DNA of 64,000 nt from Biomphalaria glabrata (GCF_947242115.1 NC_074716.1:5868001-5932000), one strand, 5' to 3'. Counted from the first letter of the stretch, positions 21,911 to 31,978 are shown. The notes: generated from the letters alone by a model not told the origin. Numbers and translations: made by a program.

Positions 21911-22827
21911 ATGACTTTCACGGCGCTTGTGTTTTTTTTGCTTGGCACAATGAATGCAATATTGGCTATAGGTAAATACAATAATGTAGAACAGCATAAA
22001 CTACTTGCTTTATATTGAATTAAATTATGGCTTTTATATAGCGCTACTTTCATGCTTATAGCATGCTCGCAGCGCTTTGGTCCAATCTAAGTTGTGGACC
22101 AGTGGGGGAGGGGGGTATCTAGGAGAGGTTTGTCCGCTCAGTAAACACAACTCTGCCCGAGTCGGGTGTCGAACCTCGAGCCCACTTCATAGCCAAGCTA
22201 AGTTCAAGCGCACTTAGCCTCTCGACCACGTTCAGAAGCGTTTGTATATATGTGCATATATTTTCAGGTACAATGTTTTGATTTAAGTAACAAAGTAACA
22301 AGTTTTCATTGTTATTTTTTAAAGGAGAATCTAGTTACTGATTGAAAATATAATTTAATTACTAACACATTTTTTGTTATTATTATTATTCAGATATTAA
22401 AGTTAGCGTGGACAATTCAAAACTATTTCCTCCAACAGCATGGAAAAATAAGCTCTATTATGTCTCTAAACTAAGCTTTACCAGTTTCGCCGATGCCAAT
22501 ACTTGGTGTGCACAGAATGGAGGAGGCTACGCCGCTGAGATCGACAGTACCGAAGAGCTATTGGTGCTTCAACAGTACGTCCCTAGTACGGAACTGGATA
22601 GAATTTACATCGCTGGCACCGACGCAAAGAAAAAAGGAGAATGGCTAACTCAAAGAAAACAATCGGTCTTACATGTTTTTGACTGGTCCGACGGAGAACC
22701 AAACAATACCGGGGGACAAGAGGCGTGTCTGGAATTGTATGGTAACTTGCAGGGCAGAATGAATGACTGTCCCTGTGATAAGCTGACAGTGCTCCGCCCT
22801 GTCCTCTGCGAAGTCGATTTGTTTTAG
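21911..22827 (+). CDS. CTL3: secreted C-type lectin-like protein
   Basis: Coding exons 21911-21971 and 22394-22827, phase-1 intron (donor GTAAAT, acceptor TTATTATTATTCAG), 164 residues. The signal peptide differs from CTL2 by one residue (L9F). The first residue past the junction is D instead of E. The domain matches CTL2 except W77L. EPN at 122-124, MND at 143-145 and C59, C132, C148, C159 are kept, as is the extra C146. AATAAA at 22862-22867. The 3' flank is clearly more diverged from CTL2 than the coding exon is, which marks the edge of the tandem duplication. Likely functional; promoter uncertain. Confidence 0.87.
22029..22239 (-). mobile_element. tRNA-derived SINE, family 2, in the CTL3 intron
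   Basis: Same insertion as in the CTL2 intron, inherited by duplication. Head complement CTCTCGACCACG, B box complement GGTGTCGAACC. Confidence 0.85.
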
Positions 22828-22998
22828 TTTCCAAAGGCGAACATTGCATTGAAAAAAAAAAAATAAACATTAAAATTTAAAAAATGTAATGCGAAATTTC
22901 TTTTTCTTTTCTAAAAGAATTGAATGCAAGAGTTTAACTTAGGAAATTGACATCAAGAAAAAATCACGAAATAGGAATCCGATTGGAGCATTTCCTTC

Positions 22999-23262
22999 CT
23001 CACAGAATACAGCCTATCATTAAGAGAAACACAAAAGTTTTTATCTCATCCAGTGTTTCCCTAACTGTTTTCCTGCGGAACCACAGTGTTCTGCCAGGTT
23101 TTAATAGTGTTCCACAAACTTTTTGAATAATTAACTAATAGGCCACCAAGTGATTTAATCTCTCTAAAAAAAAAAATAAAGTGTTCCGCTAAATACTCAG
23201 AATGTGCGAAGTTGTTCCGTTAGAGAAAACGTTTAGGAACCACTGATCTAATTCTTGGTAAA
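22999..23262. repeat. Inverted repeat, left arm (lectin 3' flank plus MITE)
   Basis: The segment from CACAGAATACAGCC to CTAATTCTTGGT matches, inverted and almost base for base, 24530-24787. The first ~50 bp are homologous to the 3' flanks of CTL1 and CTL2, so this arm is the original location. Confidence 0.85.
23051..23245. mobile_element. hAT-type MITE, 195 bp
   Basis: Ends CAGTGTTTCCCTAAC and GTTTAGGAACCACTG form imperfect terminal inverted repeats of hAT type. Flanking 8-mers ATCTCATC and ATCTAATT agree at six of eight positions, compatible with an old 8-bp target duplication. No transposase. A second, inverted copy is at 24545-24739. Confidence 0.72.
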
Positions 23263-23392
23263 CTAAAACCTCAAACTAGGCTAGAGTGTTCTAACCTACC
23301 TGCTATTCTAACAGAAGTCAACATATGATGGGAGAAAAAAAATCGAATAGATAAACGCATGGCTACTTGTAACGTAACGTAACGTAAACTTA

Positions 23393-23595
23393 CCTTTTCA
23401 GACCTTGTGGTGCATAGGGCAGAGGACGTATAGGTCTCCTGTTTCTGTGGCCTACAGTTAACGAGGGTGCCATGTGGCCAGCACAACGACCAACCGACTT
23501 TTCCAACAAATAATTTCAGGTACCCAGTCTTCACCAAGATTCGAACCCGGGATCCCCGGTTCAGAAACCAAGCGCTTTACCACACACCGGCCACT
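23393..23595 (-). mobile_element. tRNA-derived SINE, family 1, internally deleted
   Basis: Minus strand. The core (CCTACAGTTAACGAGGGTGC) and head (ATTCGAACCCGGGATCCCCG, AGCGCTTTACC) are present, but part of the middle is missing after CAGGTACCC. Confidence 0.8.
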
Positions 23596-23655
23596 TCTAG
23601 GACGTTATGATGATCTAAATTAAGGTTCTGTCTAGGTCTCAGGTACTACTTACGG

Positions 23656-23853
23656 CAGGGGTTCTAAACCTGTGGGTCGCGACCCCCTTGGGGGTCGATT
23701 GACGATTTGCCAGAGGTCACCAAAGACCATTGCAAAAATGGATTGTTATTGTCTATTCTTCTATTGCTGTGTGTGTGTGCCGGGGAGGGGGGTCGTGGCT
23801 AAGTGGGGGATTGTAAAAAGGGGTCGCCCAGCATAAAAGGTTGAGAACCGCTG
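23656..23853 (+). mobile_element. hAT-type MITE with exact 8-bp target duplication
   Basis: 198 bp from CAGGGGTTCTAAACC to GGTTGAGAACCGCTG, a classical hAT terminal pattern. ACTTACGG flanks it exactly on both sides (23648-23655 and 23854-23861). The body has GGGTCGCGACCCC and a GT run. No coding capacity. Confidence 0.9.
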
Positions 23854-23861
23854 ACTTACGG

Positions 23862-24480
23862 CAAAGGTTACTTCCAGTGGCGTTACTGGGGGGGGGGGGG
23901 GAAAGTAAAAAAAAAAGGCAATTTGCAATAACTAACGATTTTTAAAAAGTAAGTGTCAATGGCTTTATATTGGAAAATGTTATTTACAATTAATAAACAT
24001 ATCTATGTACTTTTAAATTTCGGCTAAACATATTTTATTTTTCTGAAATTAATTTCTATCAAAATGTCCAAAACATATCATCATACTTATATCACAAATA
24101 AATAGTGCAAGCTTTCTTTCAGCTATATTCATGCTGCATGTACACTGCTTTGATTTTAGAAATATTTTAATCCAATCTTTTATATAGAATCTAAACAAGT
24201 AGTAGCTACTAGATAGCAACCAACCAATAACCACTTCAGGAAAATGTTATAAAAATCTCATAAGCCCTTTATGTTAATTCCGCAGAAGTGTTAAGGGCAC
24301 GACATGGTCTAAATTGTGCCGATGTGCCAAAATCCCATAATCTCTAATATCAAATATCAAAGTGTTATTGAAAAGGCTCTTTCAACAAAAAAAAAAGTGT
24401 CATTCAATAGAAAAAATATAAAAACAAGAAGAAAGTGTCAGGCGAGAAATCACAAAATACCGGTCTCACTAATTAGTAAC
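23862..24480. other. Unassigned AT-rich spacer
   Basis: G-run at 23888-23900 after a CAGTGGCGTTACTGGG word that may be the end of another GGCGTAGC-type MITE. Otherwise nothing was recognised. Confidence 0.35.
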
Positions 24481-24482
24481 AA

Positions 24483-24995
24483 GTTCTCCTTTCAAACATG
24501 GCAGTCTATGGGGCAGATAACGCAAAGTTCACCAAGAATTAGATCAGTGGTTCCTAAACGTTTTCTCTAACGGAACAACTTCGCACATTCTGAGTATTTA
24601 GCGGAACACTTTATTTATTTTTTTAGAGAGATTAAATCACTTGGTGGCCTATTAGTTAATTATTCAAAAAGTTTGTGGAACACTATTAAAACCTCGCAGA
24701 ACACTGTGGTTCCGCAGGAAAACAGTTAGGGAAACACTGGATGAGATAAAAACTTTTGTGTTTCTCTTAATGATAGGCTGTATTCTGTGGCCCACGGTTA
24801 ACGAGGTTGTCATGTGGCCAGCACAACCACCAACCGTCTATACTTTTCCTCAACTAATTTCAGATACCCTTAGGGCTGAGGGGGACGCAGAGGCACATAA
24901 AGATCCAGAAATTAAAAATCCCAACCTTCACCAGGATTCAAACCCGGGACTCCCGGTTTGGAAGCCAAAAGCTTAACCACTCAGACACCTCTCAT
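24483..24995 (-). mobile_element. SINE family 1 split by an inverted lectin-flank/MITE copy
   Basis: SINE 3' part at 24483-24530 (CTCCTTTCAAACATGGCAGT) and the remainder at 24782-24995 (TCTGTGGCCCACGGTTAACG through TTCAAACCCGGGACTCCCGG). The ~255-bp piece between them is the inverted copy of 22999-23262. Confidence 0.82.
24531..24787. repeat. Inverted repeat, right arm (transplanted copy)
   Basis: Inverted copy of 22999-23262, containing the hAT-type MITE at 24545-24739 plus 11-14 bp of flank on one side and ~45 bp of lectin 3' flank on the other. The junctions share a few bases with the donor (ACC at the left, TTCTGTG at the right). Confidence 0.83.
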
Positions 24996-25170
24996 CTCTA
25001 TACGGCAGGGGTGATTGCCCAACTCCACTCGACCGACCCACATCCCCGAGCAGGGAGGAATTTTATTAGAGAAATCACACAATTTATATAGGAATTCTAT
25101 ACTTATGTTTATAATAAATACTAATTATTTATAATTTCTATTTTGGATTATATCACCCCTCCCTCTAGTA

Positions 25171-25367
25171 CAGGGGTTCTCAGCCTGTGGATCGCGATCC
25201 CTTTTGGGGTCGATTAAAGATTTGCCAGGGGTCGACTAAGACCATCGAAAATATGGATTGTTTTGTCTATTCTTCTATTGCTGTGTGTGTGTGTGAGGGT
25301 GGGGGGTCGAGGCAAAGTGAGGGATTGTAAAAAGGGGTCGCAGAGCTTAAAAGGTTGAGAACCACTG
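25171..25367 (+). mobile_element. hAT-type MITE, second copy
   Basis: 197 bp, CAGGGGTTCTCAGCC to GGTTGAGAACCACTG, same family and orientation as 23656-23853. Flanked by CTCTAGTA and CTCCAGTA (seven of eight bases). Confidence 0.88.
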
Positions 25368-25384
25368 CTCCAGTATGTTGGCCG

Positions 25385-25880
25385 ATTTGGTGTGGTGGGA
25401 CGATTGCATCAATTCCTCTTCCCCCTGTTTATGATAAGACCCATTCTAACTGAACTGTCTGCAGCAACGCTTATCTTTTCCTGCATCTGCTGTTGTGTGT
25501 GAGAAAGAAAAGCCATGTCATCTTCAAAGTCAAGGTTATAGAACTGTTTTCACAGTGTCCACTGTATACCGTTTCGCTTCTGGTCTGTTGCTGCCTTCAT
25601 CACCCAATCTTATGGCTAGTAGAAACAAGGAAGGAGAGAGTAAACAGCCTTGTCTCACTCCTGTTTGGACTTCAAATGGGCCTGTCAGTTATCTGCCATG
25701 CACTGTTCTGAAAGTCATCCCCTCATATGACTTCTTGATGATATCTGTAATGTTTTTCAGGCACTCCATAGTGTCTCAAAAGTCTTCAGAGTGTCTGTCT
25801 GTCTGTCTGTCTGTCCGTCCACGCTGTCGAATGCCTTCTCATAGTCTTTAAAGCTTACGTAGAGAAGGGAGTTCAATTCC
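25385..25880 (-). mobile_element. LINE reverse transcriptase fragment, minus strand
   Basis: On the minus strand the segments YVSFKDYEKAFDSVD, KQE-DKAVYSLLP (TGVRQGCLLSP-like), QDWVMK and HTQQQMQEK are those of a non-LTR reverse transcriptase. A GTCTGTCTGTCTGTCTGTCC microsatellite at 25795-25818 sits next to the KAFDSVD codons. Clade not decided. Confidence 0.78.
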
Positions 25881-25934
25881 ATCGACTGTTCCAAAATTAT
25901 TCGCCAAGTTTGTCAGATTTAAATCTAATCCACT

Positions 25935-25995
25935 AGATTAGTGATACTCAAAGTAAAGTCCGCGGGTCATATCCGGCTAGAATTAAATAAAATCT
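25935..25995. mobile_element. hAT terminal fragment
   Basis: TTAGTGATACTCAAAG, then GTCCGCGGGTCATATCCGGC, resembles hAT element ends. A similar fragment is at about 32805-32860. Confidence 0.4.
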
Positions 25996-26192
25996 CGAAA
26001 AATGTGATGTAGCAATAATCTATACATATATAATAATCTTTTGGATACATCACCTGTGTGGAGTTAGGGGGGCGGGGAACTGATGTGTAAGCGACACCGT
26101 TCCGACCACAACAAATGTCAAAGCATTCATCTCATTTCCATGACATGCTCCATAGTCACTTCGCGACTGAAGGAGGCCATATATATATAATA

Positions 26193-26196
26193 ATAT

Positions 26197-26290
<94 letters not shown>

Positions 26291-26295
26291 GGGCA

Positions 26296-26339
<44 letters not shown>
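26193..26339. repeat. (TATC)n microsatellite
   Basis: About 36 tetranucleotide copies, interrupted once by GGGCAATC near 26290. Repeat-encoded open frame (SIYLSIYL) ignored. Confidence 0.95.
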
Positions 26340-26340
26340 G

Positions 26341-26765
26341 AGCATTAAAAATAAAAATAAACTTGACACAAATCCTAAATGCTGCTGGCAAAATCATTGG
26401 CAAAAAAACAAACCCCATTTGGGCAGTTGTTTGAGACAAACATCTATAAAAAAGCTAACAAGATCTTCGAAATAAAGAATCACCCTTTGTGTCAGGATTT
26501 TGTGATTTTACCATCACAAAAGAGATACAAGACACCGATAGCAAAGACAAACAGACACAAACACTCTTTGGTTCCCCTGGCAATCAAATCATTAAATAAG
26601 AACAATCTGGTATAAACTTTGTCACATGTAAATTATGAGTGAGTCTGGTGTGAATGTACACTTTGGTTTCTTATAGTTATAATGTTTTTTTGTTTGGTGT
26701 AATGCACAAATTGTAAGACAAATTTCCTTACGGATAATAAAGATTATTATTATTATTATTATTAT
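26341..26765 (+). mobile_element. LINE 3' end (L2/Rex1-like), (ATT)n tail
   Basis: Begins at LTQILNAAGKIIG-type codons and runs through NKIFEIKNHPLCQDF, then a 3' UTR with ACGGATAATAAAG and an ATT microsatellite tail at 26743-26765. The same 3' end occurs inverted at 43945-44625, with more of the reverse transcriptase there. Confidence 0.8.
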
Positions 26766-26955
26766 ATATTTAGTAAATATACTATAAAGCCTATTTGACC
26801 TACATATGTTCAGTAGTTTAATAAATTCATCATTAACTATCTGATTGAAAGTCATTAGTGTATTATTGCTTTGTGAATTAATTATCTCCGCTAAAAGATC
26901 TTTCAGTTTTTCTTTCGTACATTAACTGGACTTGAGTGTGTAATTGCTTGCTCAT
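26766..26955. repeat. Boundary segment X (copy 1)
   Basis: About 190 bp with ACCTACATATGTTCAGTAGT and GTGTGTAATTGCTTGC, also at 35485-35655 and 59893-60085. It marks edges of the older segmental duplication. Confidence 0.75.
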
Positions 26956-27400
26956 CGATAACCAAAAAACAAACCAAGGTGCGTGTTTTCGAGGTCTAAA
27001 TGTTAAATAAAAGAGACAAGAGTGTTGAGTCACTTGTTAACAGGTTTCTATGTTCAGTAGGAATTTAAAGGTTCTGCATCTTTGTGGAGAAGAAGAGCAT
27101 TTGTCTCTACATTATCTAACGTGGCTCGCTCTGTAGATTGAATGGCGTTAATGAATGTTCGTTCGTGAAAGTTATCTTTATGAGTCTCCTCAAATGTCTT
27201 GAATAGGTTGTACCTTCTTCTTCTTTTAGCCATCTTTTTGCCGCTGAGCTGTAATTTCTTTTGCAGACTGTTCCAAGGAAAAATAGTGTGCTGTTTTCTT
27301 CCATTGTTCAGCACTGCCGTACAGAGTGTTGGTTATGTTGGGCTGTAGTTGTAGTAGTATATGCCTTAAGTGAATTAGAGATACGTCGTACCTAAATGGG
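26956..27400. other. Unassigned spacer with a minus-strand open frame
   Basis: A minus-strand frame (27054-27314, basic stretch KKMAKRRRRYN) is open for 86 codons, but I see no domain and it has no preserved counterpart at 50950-51100. Not called as a gene. Confidence 0.3.
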
Positions 27401-27403
27401 AAG

Positions 27404-28050
27404 GAAATCAGTAAATTTACTGCGTCTTTTGTGAGATGATTCCATCAATTTTACTGCGTCGTTTGGAAGATGATTTTAGCAATTTTACTGCGTCTTTTGT
27501 CAGATGATTCCATCAATTTTACTGCGTCTTTTGTCAGATGATTCCATCAATTTTACTGCTTCGTTTGGCAGATGATTTCAGCAATTTTACTGTGTCTTTT
27601 GGCAGATGATTCCATCAATTTTACTGTGTCTTTTGGCAGATGAATCCATCAATTTTACTGCGTCTTTTGGCTGATGATTCCAGCAATTTTACTGCGTCGT
27701 TTGGCAGATGATTCCATCAGTATATGCCTAAAGTGAATTAGAGATACGTCGTACCTAAATGGGAAGGAAATCAGTAAATTTACTGCGTCTTTTGTCAGAT
27801 GATTCCATCAATTTTACTGCGTCGTTTGGAAGATGATTTTAGCAATTTTACTGCGTCTTTTGTCAGATGATTCCATCAATTTTACTGCGTCTTTTGGCAG
27901 ATGAATCCATCAATTTTACTGCGTCTTTTTTCAGATGATTCCATCAATTTTACTGTGTCCTTTGTCAAATGATTCCAGCAATTTTACTGCGTCTTTTGGC
28001 AGATGATTCCATCAATTTTACTGCGTCTTTTGGCAGATGATCCCAGTAAT
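27404..28050. repeat. 34-bp minisatellite with 361-bp higher-order duplication
   Basis: About 17 copies of a unit like TTTTACTGCGTCTTTTGGCA followed by GATGATTCCATCAA. The block beginning TATATGCC..AAAGTGAATTAG occurs at ~27359 and again at ~27720, so a stretch of ~361 bp was itself duplicated. Matching array at 51143-51597. Confidence 0.92.
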
Positions 28051-28054
28051 TTGT

Positions 28055-28930
28055 AATTTTTAGCGTCTCCCGAAAGAGGAAATAACACTATTAGTTTTGT
28101 GTGAAATGTCTGTCCTTCTGTCCGTCCCTTCCTGTTTAGATCTCTTAAACTAGAAAAGATAGTAAAAATCCGACATCACAATATTTTAGACCATTCAAAG
28201 TTCTGATGCAATGGCTACTTTTTTTTTTCTGAAAGCGAAAAATCTAATTTTTTAAATCATTAATGCAAGCAGTTTTGTAAAGAGAAAAAGGTTTTTAGTA
28301 TGCATTATAAGTTAGACCTAATTCAAAAAGAATAGTAATCTTCTAAACTGCTATTTCGAAATTTTTTTTCAAGGGGCCATATTGGAAGTATCTCCTGATT
28401 CATATAAGAGATTGAGCCTTTTCAAAACAATCACACCAATTATAACACTTCAATTAGGCTAGGGGAGGCGCGGTAGCTGAGCTGTATAGCGCTTGGCTTC
28501 CGAACCGGGGTTCCCGGGTTCGAATCCTGGTGAAGACTGGGATTTTCAACTTCGGAATCCTGTCTACCCAGCTCTAATGGGTAAAGGCGGTTGGTCGTAG
28601 TGCTGGCTACATGACACCCTCGTTAACCGTAGGCCACAAAAACAGATGAACTTTACATCATCTGCCCTATAGACCACAAAGTCTGAAAGGGGAACTAGTT
28701 AGGCCAGGTTCACATCTAACTTTGCATTCACTTGCACCTATCCTTTGATCTGCTGGACCGTTGGGGCACTACACAAGATCTGTCAACCTTCTTTCTCCAT
28801 TCTTATCTCTCATTTAACTTTGATATAATTTCATTCGGATGTTCTTTTTGAAAATATTGAAGCCTGCCTGGGTGGACCACTTCGGGGGCTGATTTTGAGT
28901 TTGTGTTTTAACACTAATTGTCTTTGTAAC
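28055..28930 (+). mobile_element. Composite repeat carrying a SINE (copy 3, inverted)
   Basis: Reverse complement of the block at 7055-7905, with the SINE at the same place (28463-28700). It has ~50 extra bp (GCCAGGTTCACATCTAACTT onward) beside the SINE 3' end. Confidence 0.7.
28463..28700 (+). mobile_element. tRNA-derived SINE, family 1 (plus strand)
   Basis: Head GGCGCGGTAGCTGAGCTGTA and TAGCGCTTGG give an A-box-like region. B box GGTTCGAATCC at 28518-28528. Core GGCGGTTGGTCGTAGTGCTG, CCTCGTTAACCGTAGGCCAC. 3' end CTGAAAGGGGAACT. Good reference copy for the family. Confidence 0.9.
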
Positions 28931-29458
28931 CTTATTATCCCTTAATTCTTCTTCTTTCCCACACTTTTCTCTTCCCTAATGGCGTCAAATCGTGTGATCC
29001 TGGGATCTTGCGACGAACCGAGCCAATAATAATTTGCACATTGGACTAGACACGCTATTTTTTATTCATTTTTTTTGTACCAGTGGCTCTAAAGATTACT
29101 GTATACAATACTATCCCAATTAAATCCTATACATCGTTACTACTATATAAACATAGCGTCACGTTATAGATTCTCACACTAATTCTAAATGTAATGGAAC
29201 TTCTACAGGACTATACAAAATATAAAACGTATGTTGTTTGTTAAGATTGCGTACTTAATATACAGATTGTTACTGACCCACCGGCCCATTTTGGGTACCA
29301 TTGCCCGGATGCCTATTTTGCATTTCATTCTGCTGCAGACAAATGGAAGGACATTTACCAAGATTAGTAAGCATGAAAACAGAATCCACGCCTATCTAAT
29401 AGGTATGAAAGATATACATCCATAATATCCATGAACTTGGAGTTATATTTAGCCAAAC
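28931..29458. other. Spacer with decayed counterpart of a candidate exon
   Basis: 29192-29400 is homologous to 51868-52245. Here the counterpart of the short cysteine-bearing frame is interrupted. No gene called. Confidence 0.4.
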
Positions 29459-29712
29459 GAAATCCGGTGGCTGAGCGGGTTCCGGGTTCGAATGCTAGTG
29501 AAGACGGATTTTTAATTTCAGGATCTTTGGGTGACTCTGAGTGAAACCAGATTAGAGTTATCTAATGAATACCTGACATCAGTTGTGGAAAAGTAAAGGC
29601 TGTTGGTCGTTGTGCTGGCCACATGACACCCTTGTTAACTGTAGGCCACAGAAACAGATAACCTTTAAATCATCTGTCCTATTGACCACAAGGTCTGAAA
29701 GGGAAACTTTAC
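29459..29712 (+). mobile_element. tRNA-derived SINE, family 1
   Basis: Plus strand: GGGTTCGAATGCTAGTGAAG (B box), TGTTGGTCGTTGTGCTGGCC, GTTAACTGTAGGCCACAGAA, AAGGTCTGAAAGGGAAACTT. The head is shortened. Confidence 0.85.
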
Positions 29713-30285
29713 TTAAAACATTAACTGAGCAGACAAAACGAAAAGGATGTCAGTTGTTTTATCAAAGTTAAGGATAACTAAGCTATCAGTCATAATAAGG
29801 CATTAAGAAAATTTAATTATTCAAGCAGCTGTTCTCGTGTTTTGTATAAGAGCAGAAACCATGGTGGGTGGATGTTTCATTGTACATGTTAAAGTCTATG
29901 CCAGATCCAATTGATTCCAAACTTAATGCAAAAATATTGCAATTGCTTAAAAGATTAACGTTACAACTGTATATTAAGATCCCCTGATATACGCCAATCT
30001 ACATATCGGCTCCAGATGTGGGAAAAGTTGCTTTTGTGTTTCTTTGTTTTGTCTGTAGCTCATTATGTACACCTGTCCATCTGTCGCGTTAAGATTTCAC
30101 AAAAAATTCAATCAGAATTAAAAATTAAGATTTAAAAGAAAAATATCTTGCTTTGTTTCCGAAAAGGAAAAGCCGGATTTGAAATCTGGTGAAGACTGGG
30201 ATTTAGAATTTTAAGTTCACCCGAGTCCAGCCAAATATAAATATCAATAAAAATATATAAAAAGCAAATTATACACTCTAAATTC
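29713..30285. other. Spacer with a SINE fragment
   Basis: Homologous to 52240-52735 in the other segmental copy. 30158-30230 is a degraded family 1 SINE piece (GGTGAAGACTGGGATTTAGA). No gene. Confidence 0.5.
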
Positions 30286-30790
30286 TATAAGCGTAGCCAA
30301 GTGGAGATTTTAAGTTTAAACCCCCCTCCTGCAGAAAGCTTTAAGTTTAAAACCCCTTTAGATGGATTTAAGATTTAAAACCCCTAAAGATAGTTTTGAT
30401 GTTAAAAACGCCTCGTCAATATTTTTCTAAAGTAAACTAAAGTCATCAAATTCTATGAGCGTAGCTAAAGGGGTTTTGAGTTTGTTTTAAAAAGAAAGCT
30501 TTAAGTTTAAAACCCCTCTAGATGGATTTGAGATTTAAAACCCCAAAAGATAATTTTGATGTTAAAACCGCATCTTCAATATTATTCTAAAGTAAACTAC
30601 AGTTATCAAATTCTATGAGCGTAGCTAAGGGGGTTTTGAGTTTGTTAAAAAAAAACAATTTATACAATTTTTTAGTTTTGACGAAAAACTTCCCTTTTTC
30701 GATATTAAATCTAAAGCAAACTACATTCACCAAATTCCAAGAGCGTAGCCAAGATAAGTTACACTTTTCTACCAGTCGCAGGGCTCCATT
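30286..30790 (+). repeat. AGCGTAGC..AAAACCCC tandem units
   Basis: Three to four units of ~130-150 bp, each with CAAATTCTATGAGCGTAGC followed by GGTTTTGAGTTT and runs like TTTAAAACCCC. The same family lies at 54760-55650 and, inverted, at 62330-63250. Confidence 0.75.
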
Positions 30791-30799
30791 AATAAAGTG

Positions 30800-31225
30800 C
30801 AGTAAATAGTATGGAAGTCATCAGCCAAAATAGAAAAAAGACTTAAATGTGGCTCAACAAAGATGGCTAGGACGGATTTTTGAAGTCAGTTATAGAGATC
30901 GGGTATTAATCAAATAAATCCTATGCCTAACTGAGAGTCGACCACTTAGTGAGGTTGTGACAGAGCTTTGCATGAGCTTTGTAGGACATGGTCTCATACA
31001 AAATAAATAACGCATACCAAGAGTTGCGATGACATGGAGGCCATTACTAGGAAAACGCAAACAGGGTCATCCTAGTATTACTTTGCGCCACACTTTCAGT
31101 GAGGACCTCATAGCAGTGGACACCAGGTGGGAAGAGGCTTCAGACATTCCCAGATACAGCTTGCAGCCCAATGCGCCAAACGGCGCGGGTGGATCTAGGT
31201 CCTAAGTAAATTAAAAAAAAAATAT
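30800..31225 (+). mobile_element. LINE 3' end
   Basis: Plus-strand remnants of the same element end as at 12780-13212: WLRRIF-SQL-RSG type codons, then RVAMTWRPLLGKRKQGHPSI-like and HFQ-GPHSSGHQVGRGF-type decay. 5'-truncated, follows the CGTAGC array exactly as at 55650-56135. Confidence 0.75.
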
Positions 31226-31435
31226 TTTTTTATAGTAGGATAATGCACTGTAGATACATCATAATATGCATTTTATTTGTTTTAAATACCACAGTGCTGC
31301 CCCAAACCACACTGTTGACAATGGTGGGGAGTCTACAGTTCTTGACTAACACAAGGAAGAACATATTCAAGGCTACAATAAACGTCTTCCGAAAGAATGA
31401 AGGGTCAGATTTAATAAAGATCAATTATGTTAACA
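31226..31435. other. LINE 3' flank shared by three copies
   Basis: GATAATGCACTGTAGATAC and CAATAAACGTCTTCCGAAAG recur at 56175-56370 and, inverted, around 61455-61680. Probably the 3' untranslated part of the LINE just upstream. Confidence 0.5.
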
Positions 31436-31436
31436 C

Positions 31437-31576
<140 letters not shown>

Positions 31577-31579
31577 AAA

Positions 31580-31860
31580 TAACTTAAGAAAGGCAACTCA
31601 ACGAGGCAACTATGTTTATTTACACATAGACATGACAAACACATAGGACATCTGCCTTAAACGCGGCATTATTATTTTGGCTCTAGACTTCTTCCCAATG
31701 TTGACATCCTTCTCAGTTTGGTTTCTAGAAGTGCTCACCTTCTGCACTAGCCTGGATGACACGCATGACAGAATTATAACAATATATATACATATATATG
31801 GCCGGAGAAAAAAAATCACCCACAAAAAAAAAAAAAAAAAATCCTGGCCACGCCCACGAC
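31580..31860. other. Spacer upstream of the CTL4 promoter
   Basis: TTGACATCCTTCTCAGT and CAGAATTATAACAATAT resemble 63705-63785. A-run at 31824-31841. No gene. Confidence 0.4.
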
Positions 31861-31884
31861 TAATTATATGGTCATTTGCTCTCT

Positions 31885-31932
31885 TTTTTTTTTTTCAACT
31901 TGAGGCTTATTTATACCGTGATTTTTGTCAAG
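31885..31932 (+). promoter_or_regulatory. TATA promoter of CTL4 (copy B)
   Basis: TATTTATA at 31908-31915 in GAGGCTTATTTATACC, matching the CTL1 and CTL5 sites. A preceding GACTAATTATATGG is shared with CTL5 only. Confidence 0.62.
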
Positions 31933-31978
31933 AGTTTACAGCTGCTGAGAAGGTTTCAAGTAGAAGTTACAGTTTTAC
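31933..31978 (+). other. Non-coding first exon of CTL4
   Basis: AGTTTACAGCTGCTGAG..ACAGTTTTAC, ending at donor GTAAGA (31979). An acceptor TATGTTTTTTAG at about 32345-32356 would join it to AGAACCATACAGTG, upstream of the signal exon ATG. Confidence 0.5.

Larger units (their letters stand above)
14317..22630. repeat. Tandem duplication, unit 2 (8,314 bp spacing)
   Basis: Second copy of the unit described at 6300-14316, with the same elements in the same order and only scattered differences. The largest difference is an 11-bp minisatellite about 270 bp longer. Homology to the first unit's 3' flank stops being near-identical at about the stop codon of CTL3. Confidence 0.85.

Noticed and set aside
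26115-26348. SIYLSIYL open frame
   Set aside because: (TATC)n microsatellite translation.
28463-28540. A functional tRNA gene
   Set aside because: A and B boxes are present, but the body continues into a SINE core repeated through the window and no cloverleaf closes.
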